Program-made: the position numbers and the translations under genes
Shown: in pieces, positions 40,225 to 48,848 of the stretch
Position numbering within the stretch: the first letter of the stretch is position 1
Layout: every line of letters begins with the position of its first letter
Origin: Inhella gelatinilytica
GTDB lineage: Bacteria; Pseudomonadota; Gammaproteobacteria; Burkholderiales; Burkholderiaceae_C
Length of the DNA stretch: 64,000 nucleotides
Reading direction: 5' to 3'
NCBI RefSeq assembly: GCF_016093295.1
Contig: NZ_JAEDAL010000001.1
Location: forward strand, 1,020,460 to 1,084,459
The notes under the pieces: generated by a model
Told to the model about the DNA's origin: nothing
The model's input: only the letters and a program-made list of their open reading frames with translations
Database searches by the model: none

Positions 40225-43200
40225 ATGAGTCTGCCGCATTGGGTTCGTTGGTCGGCCCTGGGAGCCGGTTTGTTGGGCGCTGGGTTGACCCAGGCCGGTT
40301 CGCTGGGTTTTTATCGCCAGCCGACCGTGGCGGGCGACACCGTGGTGTTTGTCAGCCAGGGGGACCTGTGGCGCGTGACGCTGGGGGGCGGAGCCGCGCA
40401 ACGGCTCACCTCGCACGCAGGGCAAGAGCAGTCGCCGGTGTTGCTGCCGGACGGCAAGACCGTCGCCTTTGTGGCCCAGTACGAGAGCGCGGGGGATGTT
40501 TACACCCTGAGCTTGGCGGGCGGGGTGCCGCAGCGCCGCACCTGGCTGGGATTGCCGACGGTGCGGGTGTGGAGTGCCGACGCCAGCGGCGCCTTGCTGG
40601 TGACCGCACCGGCGGAGGACGGCCGGCCGGTTCAACAGCCCTATCGCTTGGTGGGCGACCAGCTTCAAGCCTTGCCGGCCGGCGACGCCAGCGATGCTGC
40701 GGTGTCGCTCGACGGGAAGCGCTTGCTGTTCACGCGCCATGGCTTGCGCGGCGACCACGCCAAAAATTACCGCGGGGGGGCGGTGGCCGGGATTTGGAGC
40801 GTGGAGCTGCACGGCACCGCCGAAGCCAAACCGCTGCTGGGGGCTGATTTCCCGCGCGCGAACAACCGCCGCCCTCTGCCGTATCGCGATGAGCAAGGCC
40901 GCGAACGGATTGCGTTCCTGAGTGATCGTGATGGCTTCTTCAATGTGTGGTCGGTGGGCGCTGACGGACAGGGTGCGCGCCAGCACACCCGGTTCAAAGA
41001 TTTCGATGCTCGACACCTGGCCCTGAGCGGCAGCACGGGGGTGGTGGCGCGGGGCGCAGACTTGCAGCGCGTGGACTTGAATGCGGGCGGGGGTGATGCC
41101 CCCGTGCTGCCGATTGGCTTGGCCGGAGATCAGCCGGCCAGCACGACGCGCTGGATTCAAAAGCCCCAATCGTTTCTGACCGAGGCTGCGGTGGCGCCCA
41201 ATGGGGAGCGGGCGCTTCTGAGCGTACGTGGCCGTTTGGCGACGCAAGGGGTGCAGAACCTGCGCCGCGCGGTGCTCCCGATGCCCGAGGGCGCGCGCTG
41301 CCGTGACGCCGCGTTCAGTGCGGACAGCAAGTCGGTGTTCGCGCTGTGTGACCTCCCGGCGGCCCCACAAGCGGATGGGGCCCAGCGCGGGCAAGCCGAG
41401 GTGGAGCTCTGGCAGTTCGACGCGTTGGGCCTTACCGCCCCCAAAGTGCTGACGCGCGATGCCAAGGTGCTGCGCACCGAGCTGAGTGTGGCGCCGGACG
41501 GTCGGCACATTGCCCACGCCGACTTGGGCGGGGCGGTGTACCTGACGGATTTGAAGGCTGACGGCGGTCCGCGCACCCAAAAAATCGATCAGCTGTCGGA
41601 TGACAACGGCATCGAGTTCGCTTGGCACCCCGAGGCCCAGGCGCTGGCCTACAGCCGTCGCCCGGTGACGGGGGGAATCCGCAGCCAAGTTTGGCTTTAC
41701 ACCCTGGCCGATGGGGACAAACGTGTCCTCACCAGCCCGAAGTACAGCAGCAGCTCGCCGGCGTTCAGCCCGGACGGCCAGTGGCTGTATTTCGCCTCGC
41801 GCCGCCACTTTCAGCTCCAGCCGGGCTCCAGTGTTTGGGCTGAACGCGACATGGGACCCGCCTTTGAACCGGGCACCAAGCTGTACGCGCTGGCCCTGCA
41901 GCCTGGGCTGCGTTCGCCCTTCGCCGCCAAGGATGAATTGCCGGGGGTGCCCAAGCCCGAGCCCAAGAAGGATGAAAAGCCGGACGCCAAGTCGGATCCC
42001 AAGAAAGACGCGAAGGTCGCCCTGCCGCGCATCGATCGGGAGGGCTTGGCCGAGCGCCTGCACGAATTGCCGCTGCCGGCCGGCCGCTTCCGCAGTTTGC
42101 AGGCGGAGGCCAAGCGTCTGTGGTGGATCGAGAGCGACGGCGCTTCGGGCGCGCTGCGAAGCGTGAGCCTGGAAGCCGGCGCGCAAGCCGACATGCACAG
42201 CGACAAAGTGCGGCGCTTTCAACTCAGCGGCAATGGCAAGACCTTGCTGGTTCAACGCGAAGCGGCGCCCGGTCAGGCCGGCGACCTGTTGCTGCTGGAC
42301 GCAGCGCCCAAGGCGCCCGCCGACACCAGCAAGTTCGCCGTGCGGTGGTCCGACTGGCAGATTCCGGTGAACCCCCGCCAGGAATGGCGCCAAATGTTCA
42401 TGGACGCCTGGCGACTGCAGCGCGATTACTTCTATGACGCCCAACTGCACGGGGTCGACTGGGCCGCCAGCCGTGACCGCCACGTGCCCTTGTTGGAGCG
42501 CGTGGGGGACCGCGTGGAGCTGGGGGAGCTGATGGGGATGATGGCGTCGGACCTCAGCCTCTTGCACAGCCAAGTCGGCTTGGGCGACGTGCCGGCGGCC
42601 GCCGACCCTGCGCCCGCGATGGCGGGCCTGGGGGCGCGTCTGGTGTCCCATGCCAAGGGCGCAAGCCTGGCCCGGATCTATCGCACCGAGGCGGAGCTGG
42701 TCAGCGAGCGCGGGCCGCTGCAGGCGCCCGGCCTGGATCTGCGCGAAGGCGATGTCATCACCGCCATCAACGGCCAAGCGCTGCAGTGGCCACAGGGCGC
42801 TGTGTTGTTGCAGGGCGAGGCCGGCAAGCAAGTGCGCCTGGAGGTGCAGCGAGCCGATGGCACCGGGGCGCGCAGCGTCATCGTCACGCCCGTGGATGCC
42901 CGACGCGAGGCGGCACTGCGCTATCAAGACTGGCGCACCCGTCGCGCTGAAGCGGTCGACAGGCTGTCTGGTGGCCGGGTGGGCTACTTGCATTTGCGCG
43001 CCATGGGCGGACAAGACATCGCGGACTTTGCGCGCGAGTTCTATGCCCAGCTGGACAAGGAGGCCATCGTGCTGGATGTTCGCTTTAACAACGGCGGCAA
43101 CATCGATTCCTGGGTGTTGGACAAGCTGCTGCGCAAAAGCTGGGCGTACTGGCAGCCGCGTCACCCGGCCGGGGGGCCGCGTCAGGCCAACATGCAGCAG

Positions 43201-43599
43201 AGCTTCGCCGGTAAGCTGGCCATGTTGATCAACGAGAACAGCTACAGCGATGGGGAGACGGTGGCGGAAGGGTTCAAGCGTTTGGGGCTGGGGGCCGTGA
43301 TTGGCAAGACCACGAGCGGTGCGGGGGTCTGGCTGACCGACCGCAACACCCTCCTGGACAACGGCATCGTGCGCGCGGCGGAGATTGCGCAGATGAGCCC
43401 CCACGGCGAGGTGCTGATCGAAGGCAAGGGGGTGGTGCCCGACCTGGAGGTGGACAACCCCCCACGCGCCACGGCCCAAGGGCAGGATGCCCAGCTTGAG
43501 GCAGCCGTGCAGCACCTGCTCAAGCAATTGCCCGCCAAGGCCACCGCGATGGAGGAGCGGCTGCCGCGGGTGAAAGCCTATCCGCGACCCCGAGACTAA
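40225..43599 (+). CDS. Tricorn-type S41 protease with propeller and PDZ domains
   Basis: About 1124 residues. A signal peptide (WVRWSALGAGLLGAGLTQA) is followed by a TolB/tricorn-like beta-propeller region (SFLTEAAVAPNG, SPDGQWLYFAS). A Lys/Asp/Pro-rich charged linker lies at about 577-600. Next come the tricorn core helix region (RDYFYDAQLHGVDW), a PDZ domain near 828-890, and an S41 peptidase domain. The likely nucleophile Ser is in NENSYSDGE near residue 1005, followed by GKTTSGAGVW. It is exported, so it probably degrades peptides in the periplasm. GGAG lies about ten bases before the ATG; a GTG one codon earlier is possible. Confidence 0.92.
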   Translation: MSLPHWVRWSALGAGLLGAGLTQAGSLGFYRQPTVAGDTVVFVSQGDLWRVTLGGGAAQRLTSHAGQEQSPVLLPDGKTVAFVAQYESAGDVYTLSLAGGVPQRRTWLGLPTVRVWSADASGALLVTAPAEDGRPVQQPYRLVGDQLQALPAGDASDAAVSLDGKRLLFTRHGLRGDHAKNYRGGAVAGIWSVELHGTAEAKPLLGADFPRANNRRPLPYRDEQGRERIAFLSDRDGFFNVWSVGADGQGARQHTRFKDFDARHLALSGSTGVVARGADLQRVDLNAGGGDAPVLPIGLAGDQPASTTRWIQKPQSFLTEAAVAPNGERALLSVRGRLATQGVQNLRRAVLPMPEGARCRDAAFSADSKSVFALCDLPAAPQADGAQRGQAEVELWQFDALGLTAPKVLTRDAKVLRTELSVAPDGRHIAHADLGGAVYLTDLKADGGPRTQKIDQLSDDNGIEFAWHPEAQALAYSRRPVTGGIRSQVWLYTLADGDKRVLTSPKYSSSSPAFSPDGQWLYFASRRHFQLQPGSSVWAERDMGPAFEPGTKLYALALQPGLRSPFAAKDELPGVPKPEPKKDEKPDAKSDPKKDAKVALPRIDREGLAERLHELPLPAGRFRSLQAEAKRLWWIESDGASGALRSVSLEAGAQADMHSDKVRRFQLSGNGKTLLVQREAAPGQAGDLLLLDAAPKAPADTSKFAVRWSDWQIPVNPRQEWRQMFMDAWRLQRDYFYDAQLHGVDWAASRDRHVPLLERVGDRVELGELMGMMASDLSLLHSQVGLGDVPAAADPAPAMAGLGARLVSHAKGASLARIYRTEAELVSERGPLQAPGLDLREGDVITAINGQALQWPQGAVLLQGEAGKQVRLEVQRADGTGARSVIVTPVDARREAALRYQDWRTRRAEAVDRLSGGRVGYLHLRAMGGQDIADFAREFYAQLDKEAIVLDVRFNNGGNIDSWVLDKLLRKSWAYWQPRHPAGGPRQANMQQSFAGKLAMLINENSYSDGETVAEGFKRLGLGAVIGKTTSGAGVWLTDRNTLLDNGIVRAAEIAQMSPHGEVLIEGKGVVPDLEVDNPPRATAQGQDAQLEAAVQHLLKQLPAKATAMEERLPRVKAYPRPRD

Positions 43600-43650
43600 A
43601 CGGGGCGTCGCCCGCTATCCTTGCAAGTCTCCCCAACAAGGAGCGATGGG

Positions 43651-44418
43651 ATGGCATGGCGTCAGGCTTGGGTCGGCGTGATGGGCATGGGCATGGCCAC
43701 AGCGGTGGCCGTGGCCGAGCCCAGCCTGCCCATCGCCTTTGATCAGGGCAATCCGCCGTCCATGTGGGGTGAGGCGGGGCAAGCCCGGGGCGTCTACCCC
43801 ACCCTGGTGACGGAAGCGGCACGTCAGGCCGGTTTGGGGGTGCGCCTGTCGGCCTTGCCCTGGCCGCGGGCCCTTGCGGAACTGGAGGCCGGTACCGGCT
43901 GCGTCGGTGGGGCGTACGCCACGCCGGAGCGCCGGCGCCGCTTCCAGTTCAGCGAAGCGATTTGGACCGAACGCATCGTGGCGGTCAGCCTGGAACACAA
44001 AGCCCTGCCGCCCGTCACGCGATGGCAAGACTTGAAGGGGCAGGTCGTGGGCCTGCATCGGGGTTGGAGTTATGGTGAAACCTTGGATCGGGCGCTGGAT
44101 GGGCCCGAACTCAAGACCGTGCGCATGACTTACGGGGATCGGCTTTTCATGGCGCTACACGCGGGCAAGGTGGATGTGGTGTTGACCGATGCGGACAACG
44201 TGGGGTTTGAGGCCCGGCGTTTGGGGCTGGAGGTGGTGGTGCGGGGCACCCTCTCTCACAACACCACCCACGTGATTTGCCCACCGGGGGCGGACTTTGC
44301 GGCCGGGCTTCACCGGCTGGATGCCGGGCTGCGGCGGTTACAGGAGCAGGGTCGTGTGGCGGCCCTGGTCGACGCTCAAGTGCGAGCAGGCGAGGCCGCC
44401 AAGGGGCACCCCAAATGA
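43651..44418 (+). CDS. Orphan periplasmic solute-binding protein (family 3)
   Basis: 255 residues. A signal peptide (ending TAVAVAEP) precedes a family 3 binding fold: IAFDQGNPPSMW, GVYPTLVTEAARQAG, LPWPRALAELEAG, RRRFQFSEA, and LKGQVVGLHRGWSYGE. The start has a strong AAGGAG sequence. It overlaps the next solute-binding gene by four bases (ATGA) and has no permease or ATPase partner nearby. It is about 50 bases after the tricorn-type protease gene and may bind peptide or amino-acid products, but that is only inference from context. Confidence 0.78.
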   Translation: MAWRQAWVGVMGMGMATAVAVAEPSLPIAFDQGNPPSMWGEAGQARGVYPTLVTEAARQAGLGVRLSALPWPRALAELEAGTGCVGGAYATPERRRRFQFSEAIWTERIVAVSLEHKALPPVTRWQDLKGQVVGLHRGWSYGETLDRALDGPELKTVRMTYGDRLFMALHAGKVDVVLTDADNVGFEARRLGLEVVVRGTLSHNTTHVICPPGADFAAGLHRLDAGLRRLQEQGRVAALVDAQVRAGEAAKGHPK

Positions 44419-45260
44419 GACGCCGCACCTGCTTGGGCGCAGGGGCCATTCCGCTGGTGGCCCAGGCTGGAGCGGAACGCGGGCGCATTCTGGTGCCGCA
44501 CGACGTGCGCCTGGACTTTGATCGCTTTGTGGCGGGCCGTGCGATGGCCGATTTGCACCAATACGACGGCCCCCATGCGCGGCGTGATGTGGTGGAGTTG
44601 GTGCTGCTGATGCAAGCGCTGGAGCTGGGCGGCTGGGGCCCGCGCCCTGAGCTGGTGTCGGTGCCCACCGTGCCGCGTTTGGTGCGTGAGTTGGCGCTGG
44701 GCCAGGGTGTTGTGAGCGGCACCACCTACTGGAAAACCGATGTCGATGAGCCTGCGGCGTTCCACTTCAGCCGCCCCATGGTCCAGGATGGGGAGTTTGT
44801 TGCCGGCCTGTACACGCTGGCCACACGCGCGGACGTGCTGAGCGTGCGGGAGCGCGGCGACCTGCGCGCGCTCCGTTTTGTATCCAACCGCCACTGGCGG
44901 GTGGACTGGGCCACGCTTCAAGCGCTGGGGGTCACGCAAGTGGCGCACGCGGACCAATGGGAAGCCATGCCGCGCATGATTCGGGCGGGCCGGGCCGATG
45001 TGGTGCTGGCCCCCTTCCAGCCCGGCACGGACATGGGGTTGACCGTGGGCGGTGTGAGTTTGGTTCCGGTTCCCGGTGTCAAGGTGGCGCTTCGCGGGAC
45101 GCGCCACTACCTCATCCCCAAGGCCCACCCGCAAGCCCACCGCTGCAATGAGGTTCTGGAGGTTGGGCTGCGGGGCCTTCAAGACCAGGGCGTGGTGCGC
45201 CGCGCGTACCAGCAGTCGGGTTTCTTCAATCCGCAGGTGGCGAACTGGCGCGTGCTGTGA
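44415..45260 (+). CDS. Solute-binding-like periplasmic protein
   Basis: 281 residues starting MRRRTCLGAGAIPLVAQAG, a likely export signal. The body has a binding-protein look (VSGTTYWKTDVDEP, FSRPMVQDGEF, GRADVVLAPFQPG, and a C-terminal LRGLQDQGVVRRAYQ helix), but matches to family 3 are weaker than in its neighbour. The ATGA overlap with the previous gene implies coupled translation. Its last 35 bases overlap the 3' end of the convergent rlpA gene. Confidence 0.65.
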   Translation: MRRRTCLGAGAIPLVAQAGAERGRILVPHDVRLDFDRFVAGRAMADLHQYDGPHARRDVVELVLLMQALELGGWGPRPELVSVPTVPRLVRELALGQGVVSGTTYWKTDVDEPAAFHFSRPMVQDGEFVAGLYTLATRADVLSVRERGDLRALRFVSNRHWRVDWATLQALGVTQVAHADQWEAMPRMIRAGRADVVLAPFQPGTDMGLTVGGVSLVPVPGVKVALRGTRHYLIPKAHPQAHRCNEVLEVGLRGLQDQGVVRRAYQQSGFFNPQVANWRVL

Positions 45261-45831
45261 CGCGTTCGGGCGGGGCTGCACTGAAGGGCCAGGTGCCCTG
45301 ACGAATGGATTCGGTCGTCAAGCGCTGAATCAGAACCGGCGCCACGCCCCGCAGCAGGTCCAGTTTGAGTGCCGCGGCATAGCTGAGGTCGATGACCCGG
45401 CCGGCCGCGAAGGGGCCGCGATCGTTGACGCGGACGATGACTTCCCGCCCGTTGGCCGGGTTGCGCACGCGCGCGTAGCTGGGCAGGGGCCAGCGCGGGT
45501 GGGCGGCGGTCATGGCGTACATGTCATAGGGCTCGCCCAGTGACGTCGGCTGGCCGTGGTACTTGCGTCCGTACCAACTCGCCAAACCCTGCTCTTCGTA
45601 GGGCAAATCCTCCAGCAGGGGCACGTAGCGCACACCGGCCACTTCGTAGGGCTTGTTGGGGCCACCGGGGCGGATGGGCTCGACCCGTGGGGTGGCGTCT
45701 CGAAGGGTGTGAGGGGCCGGTGGCGGCCCCGGAGGCGGGCCATCTCGGCCCGTGGCGGCCGCGGGGACAGGCGCGCGGCTGGCGCAGCCCGCCAGCACCA
45801 GCAACAAAAATGACCCAACCAGTCGGTGCAT
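45226..45831 (-). CDS. rlpA: RlpA family septal ring lytic transglycosylase
   Basis: 201 residues. The lipoprotein signal has the lipobox LAGC. The double-psi beta-barrel has GLASWYGRKYHGQPTSLGE, the conserved acidic VRVNDRGPFAAGRVIDLSYAAA, and a KLDLL stretch. There is no C-terminal SPOR domain, so septal targeting may be weaker than in E. coli RlpA. It cleaves glycan strands lacking stem peptides. It is separated from the upstream TonB receptor by a terminator. Confidence 0.92.
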   Translation of the reverse strand: MHRLVGSFLLLVLAGCASRAPVPAAATGRDGPPPGPPPAPHTLRDATPRVEPIRPGGPNKPYEVAGVRYVPLLEDLPYEEQGLASWYGRKYHGQPTSLGEPYDMYAMTAAHPRWPLPSYARVRNPANGREVIVRVNDRGPFAAGRVIDLSYAAALKLDLLRGVAPVLIQRLTTESIRQGTWPFSAAPPERVTARASSPPAD

Positions 45832-45846
45832 GGCGCAAGCCTAAAT

Positions 45847-45884
45847 GAAAAGCCCGCCCCCCCGGGCGGGAGGCGGGCTTTAAG
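45847..45884 (-). terminator. Terminator after the TonB-dependent receptor
   Basis: AAAGCCCGCC (45849-45858) pairs perfectly with GGCGGGCTTT (45872-45881) with a GC-rich loop. On the minus strand the stem is followed by a short T-run (CTTTTC). It separates the receptor gene from rlpA. Confidence 0.75.
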
Positions 45885-45903
45885 CACCCGGGCGTGGGGG
45901 TGA

Positions 45904-48582
45904 TCAGAGCTTGTAGCGCAGGCCCGCGAAATACATCTTGCCGGCCTTGTACACCCCTGCGATCTGCGTCAGGTCCGTCTTGTAGACGGTGAGCAGCGGG
46001 TCGGCCAGGTTCTGTGCTTCAAACGTCACCGTCAGGTTCTTCATCGGGTTCACGTTCAGGGCGAAGTTCAGCTGGCCGTTGGCGCTTTGGAAGTAGTCCG
46101 CACCGCCGCGGTTGCCCAGCTTGTAGGCCGAGCGGTGGCTGTAGGCCAGGCGGGCGCTCATCCAGTCGTTCTCGTAGTACGCACCAGCGTTGTAGACGTC
46201 CTTGGAGGTGCCATACAGCGAGCACTCTTCGGTGGCCGTGCCATTGCAGGTGCTATCCGCCAGGCGCTGGGTTTGGCGGCCGTTCGAACGGGTGTAATTG
46301 GCATCGATGCCAAAGCCCGAGCCGAGCGCCACTTGAGCTTGCAGTTCCAGCCCGGTCATGCGGCCCTTGCCATTGACCGGGGTCGAGACCTTGTAGGCCT
46401 CCACTGGGCTGCCGGGCTTGGACGCATTGGCGTACAGACGGGTTTCCTTGGAGTAGGTGATGGCGCCATCGAGGTTGCTGGCGAACGCCCCCACCGTCAA
46501 CGCCGACTTGGGGGCGAAGTACCACTCCAGCGCGCCGTCGATGTTGTTGGCCTTGATGGACTTCAGCATGGGGTTGCCGGCCACACCTTCGTGCTGGATG
46601 TCGCGCAGGTCGTTCCCGGCAAGCTGACCGAAATCGGGGCGCGCCATGCTGCGGTGCAGCGCAAAGCGGGCCACCAAGTCCGTGCCCAGGGCTTTGCGCA
46701 GGTTCAGGCTGGGCAGCAGGTCGGTGTAGGCGTTGTCAAAGCTGGGCTTGCCGCCCGGCAGGTAGGCCTTGATGGTGGCGTCGGTGCGCACAGCGCGCAG
46801 GCCCACATTGCCGGCCAGACCGCTGTTGTCACCAAAGCTGCTCATCACGTAGCCGGCGCTGGTGTCTTCCTGGATGTCGAATTCGGCTTGGGTGGCGTGG
46901 TTGGTGAAGGTGGCGTACTGCGCCACCCACTGGGCCACGTATTCCTTGCTGATCTTGAACGGCAGGAAGCCCGGGGTTGGGTTCACCGGCAGGCTCCCGT
47001 ACCAGTTGGCGGGGTAGTTGCCAATGGCGCTGGCGGGAATTTGCGCCTCGTTGTCCGCGCCGGCCTTGAGCGTCATCCCCAGGCGGGTCAACTCACGACG
47101 GTGCTTGGCCAAGCGCGCACCGAACTTCAGCGTGTGGAAGAAGTCATCGTCCAGTGACATTTCGGCGTCGACCTGCCCGTAGCGCTCGCTGTCCTTGGAG
47201 CTGGAGCGACCGCCCCAGCCGCCGATGCCGCCGCCTGCGGGCTTGAACTTGTCACCGCCCGGCACATCCAGCACGAAGATGCCTTCGGGCGAGAGGGTGT
47301 AGCCGGCGCCTTGGTTCCAGGCGCTCAGGACTTCAAAACCCACGTCGGTCGTGGAGCCGCCGCCCGAGGTGGAGCCCAGCTTGGTCGTCAGCGTCAGGCT
47401 GTCCGACACGCGCCACTTGCCGTCCAGGTTCAAGAACTTGGAATCGGTCTTGGCGTCCGGACGCGCGGCCACGTCTTCCACCACCGACCAGGCGCCGGCC
47501 GAGCCGCCCACGCCCGCAAAGGCGTTGGCCCCCGCGAAGATCGAGGTGATGGTGTCGCCCGACAGCGAGGTTGGGCCCGTCGGGGCCACGGCCTTGCCGT
47601 TCCAGCCGGGACCGTAGACCACGTTGATCAGGTCGGCCATGTAATTGGTGTTGAAGTTCTTCGCATCCATCTTGGAGGCGAAGGCCGACAGGTTCAGGCT
47701 GACGTCCTTGCTGGGGCGGAAGTCCACTTCCAGATAGCCGCCCTTGCGCTCACGTTCCTGTTCAAACAGCACGGCGCCGCTGAGCAGGCTGATGTTCTTG
47801 CCGGCCAGGCTGGCGACCGGGTAGGTGGCGCCGGTCTTGTCCCACCACACACCTTCCGAGCCGGCGCGCTGCAGGTGGCGGCCTTGCGAGAAGACCTGAC
47901 CCAGGATGCCGAAGGTCTTGTCGGCGTTGTGCCAGGCCAGCAGGGCGGTGGCGGAGGGGTCGTTCTTCTTGGCGGCGGCCGAGCGCGCCACTTCCAGCGA
48001 GGCCACGCCGTACAGGCTTTCCTTGAAGTCCAGCGGGTGGCGGGTTTCGATGTTGATCGTGCCGGCGGCGCCGCCTTCGACCAGATCCGCCTGCGAGGAC
48101 TTGTTGACCACCACGCGGCCAATCAGGTCCGAGGGCAGCAGGGTGAAGGTCACGCTGCGGCCGCTGGCGGCGATGTTGGGGCCGTACCAGTCACCGGTCG
48201 AGACTAGGTGGCCGTTCAGCAGGGTCTGGGTGTACTGCGAGTGCAGGCCGCGCATTTGCACGTGCTCGTTCTCACCGAAGCTGCCCTCGGCCGAGCCGGC
48301 GCTGGTGGTCGAGAGACCCGGCACGCGCTGCAGCGAGTCGGCCACGTTCTTGTCCGGCATCTTGCCCACGTCTTCGGCGGTGATCACCTCGACCAGCGAC
48401 TCGGCCTTCTTCTTCTGCGTGATCGAGGCCTGCAACGAAGCGCGGATGCCGGTGACGATCACCGCTTCGAGTTTTTCGGCTTTGTCCTCCGCCTTCTTGG
48501 CGGGGGCAGATTGGGCGAGCAGACTGCCGTGCGCCATCAGCAAAGCGATGGCGGCGGCCGTGGGGGTCAGGCGTGCATGCAT
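45904..48582 (-). CDS. TonB-dependent outer-membrane receptor
   Basis: 892 residues. A signal peptide (AAAIALLMAHGSLLAQ) precedes EKLEAVIVTGIRAS as a TonB-box-like region. The plug domain has VITAEDVGKMPDKNVADSLQRVPG and VQMRGLHSQY, and a large beta-barrel ends with a terminal-strand segment GKMYFAGLRYKL. The NVADSLQRVPG type is common in carbohydrate-uptake receptors of Xanthomonas, Caulobacter and relatives. It is divergent from a chitinase, so uptake of chito-oligosaccharides is the natural guess. The start has TGGAG ahead of it. Confidence 0.95.
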   Translation of the reverse strand: MHARLTPTAAAIALLMAHGSLLAQSAPAKKAEDKAEKLEAVIVTGIRASLQASITQKKKAESLVEVITAEDVGKMPDKNVADSLQRVPGLSTTSAGSAEGSFGENEHVQMRGLHSQYTQTLLNGHLVSTGDWYGPNIAASGRSVTFTLLPSDLIGRVVVNKSSQADLVEGGAAGTINIETRHPLDFKESLYGVASLEVARSAAAKKNDPSATALLAWHNADKTFGILGQVFSQGRHLQRAGSEGVWWDKTGATYPVASLAGKNISLLSGAVLFEQERERKGGYLEVDFRPSKDVSLNLSAFASKMDAKNFNTNYMADLINVVYGPGWNGKAVAPTGPTSLSGDTITSIFAGANAFAGVGGSAGAWSVVEDVAARPDAKTDSKFLNLDGKWRVSDSLTLTTKLGSTSGGGSTTDVGFEVLSAWNQGAGYTLSPEGIFVLDVPGGDKFKPAGGGIGGWGGRSSSKDSERYGQVDAEMSLDDDFFHTLKFGARLAKHRRELTRLGMTLKAGADNEAQIPASAIGNYPANWYGSLPVNPTPGFLPFKISKEYVAQWVAQYATFTNHATQAEFDIQEDTSAGYVMSSFGDNSGLAGNVGLRAVRTDATIKAYLPGGKPSFDNAYTDLLPSLNLRKALGTDLVARFALHRSMARPDFGQLAGNDLRDIQHEGVAGNPMLKSIKANNIDGALEWYFAPKSALTVGAFASNLDGAITYSKETRLYANASKPGSPVEAYKVSTPVNGKGRMTGLELQAQVALGSGFGIDANYTRSNGRQTQRLADSTCNGTATEECSLYGTSKDVYNAGAYYENDWMSARLAYSHRSAYKLGNRGGADYFQSANGQLNFALNVNPMKNLTVTFEAQNLADPLLTVYKTDLTQIAGVYKAGKMYFAGLRYKL

Positions 48583-48652
48583 GGGAACTCCAGGGGGGTC
48601 GAGTTGCTTGTGAAGAAGCCGCGAACGGCAAGGTGGGCGATTAATGCAGTCC

Positions 48653-48689
48653 ACTATAGAACCAATAGAGCCCACATTGCTACCACTTT
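48653..48689 (-). promoter_or_regulatory. Candidate receptor promoter with AAAGTGGTA motif
   Basis: On the minus strand TATAGT (48653-48658) fits a -10 box. The expected -35 position (48676-48681) is weak and is abutted by AAAGTGGTA (48681-48689), the same nine bases that occur in the divergent chitinase promoter. Confidence 0.4.
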
Positions 48690-48797
48690 ATTGTCCGTGT
48701 TTACCCGGAAATCTGTGGTGTTTTCGAGGCTCGGCTGCAAAAATCCTCGAGCAATTGAGGCTGGACGCACCTGACCCGGGGCGGTTGGTTCATGTTT

Positions 48798-48827
48798 TTG
48801 ATAAGTGGTGCCAAAGTGGTATTTAAT
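48798..48827 (+). promoter_or_regulatory. Sigma-70 promoter with AAGTGGTR repeats for the chitinase
   Basis: TTGATA (48798-48803) and TTTAAT (48822-48827), each one base from consensus, are separated by 18 bases. The spacer contains AAGTGGTG (48803-48810) and AAGTGGTA (48814-48821), eleven bases apart, so they face the same side of the helix. This is where a repressor would block RNA polymerase. Confidence 0.55.
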
Positions 48828-48848
48828 AGGTATGGTTTCGTCCGATGG

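Noticed and set aside
48792..48848. ATG at 48792 as the chitinase start
   Set aside because: It would place the best promoter and operator inside the coding region; the internal GTG gives a cleaner signal peptide. Not fully excluded.
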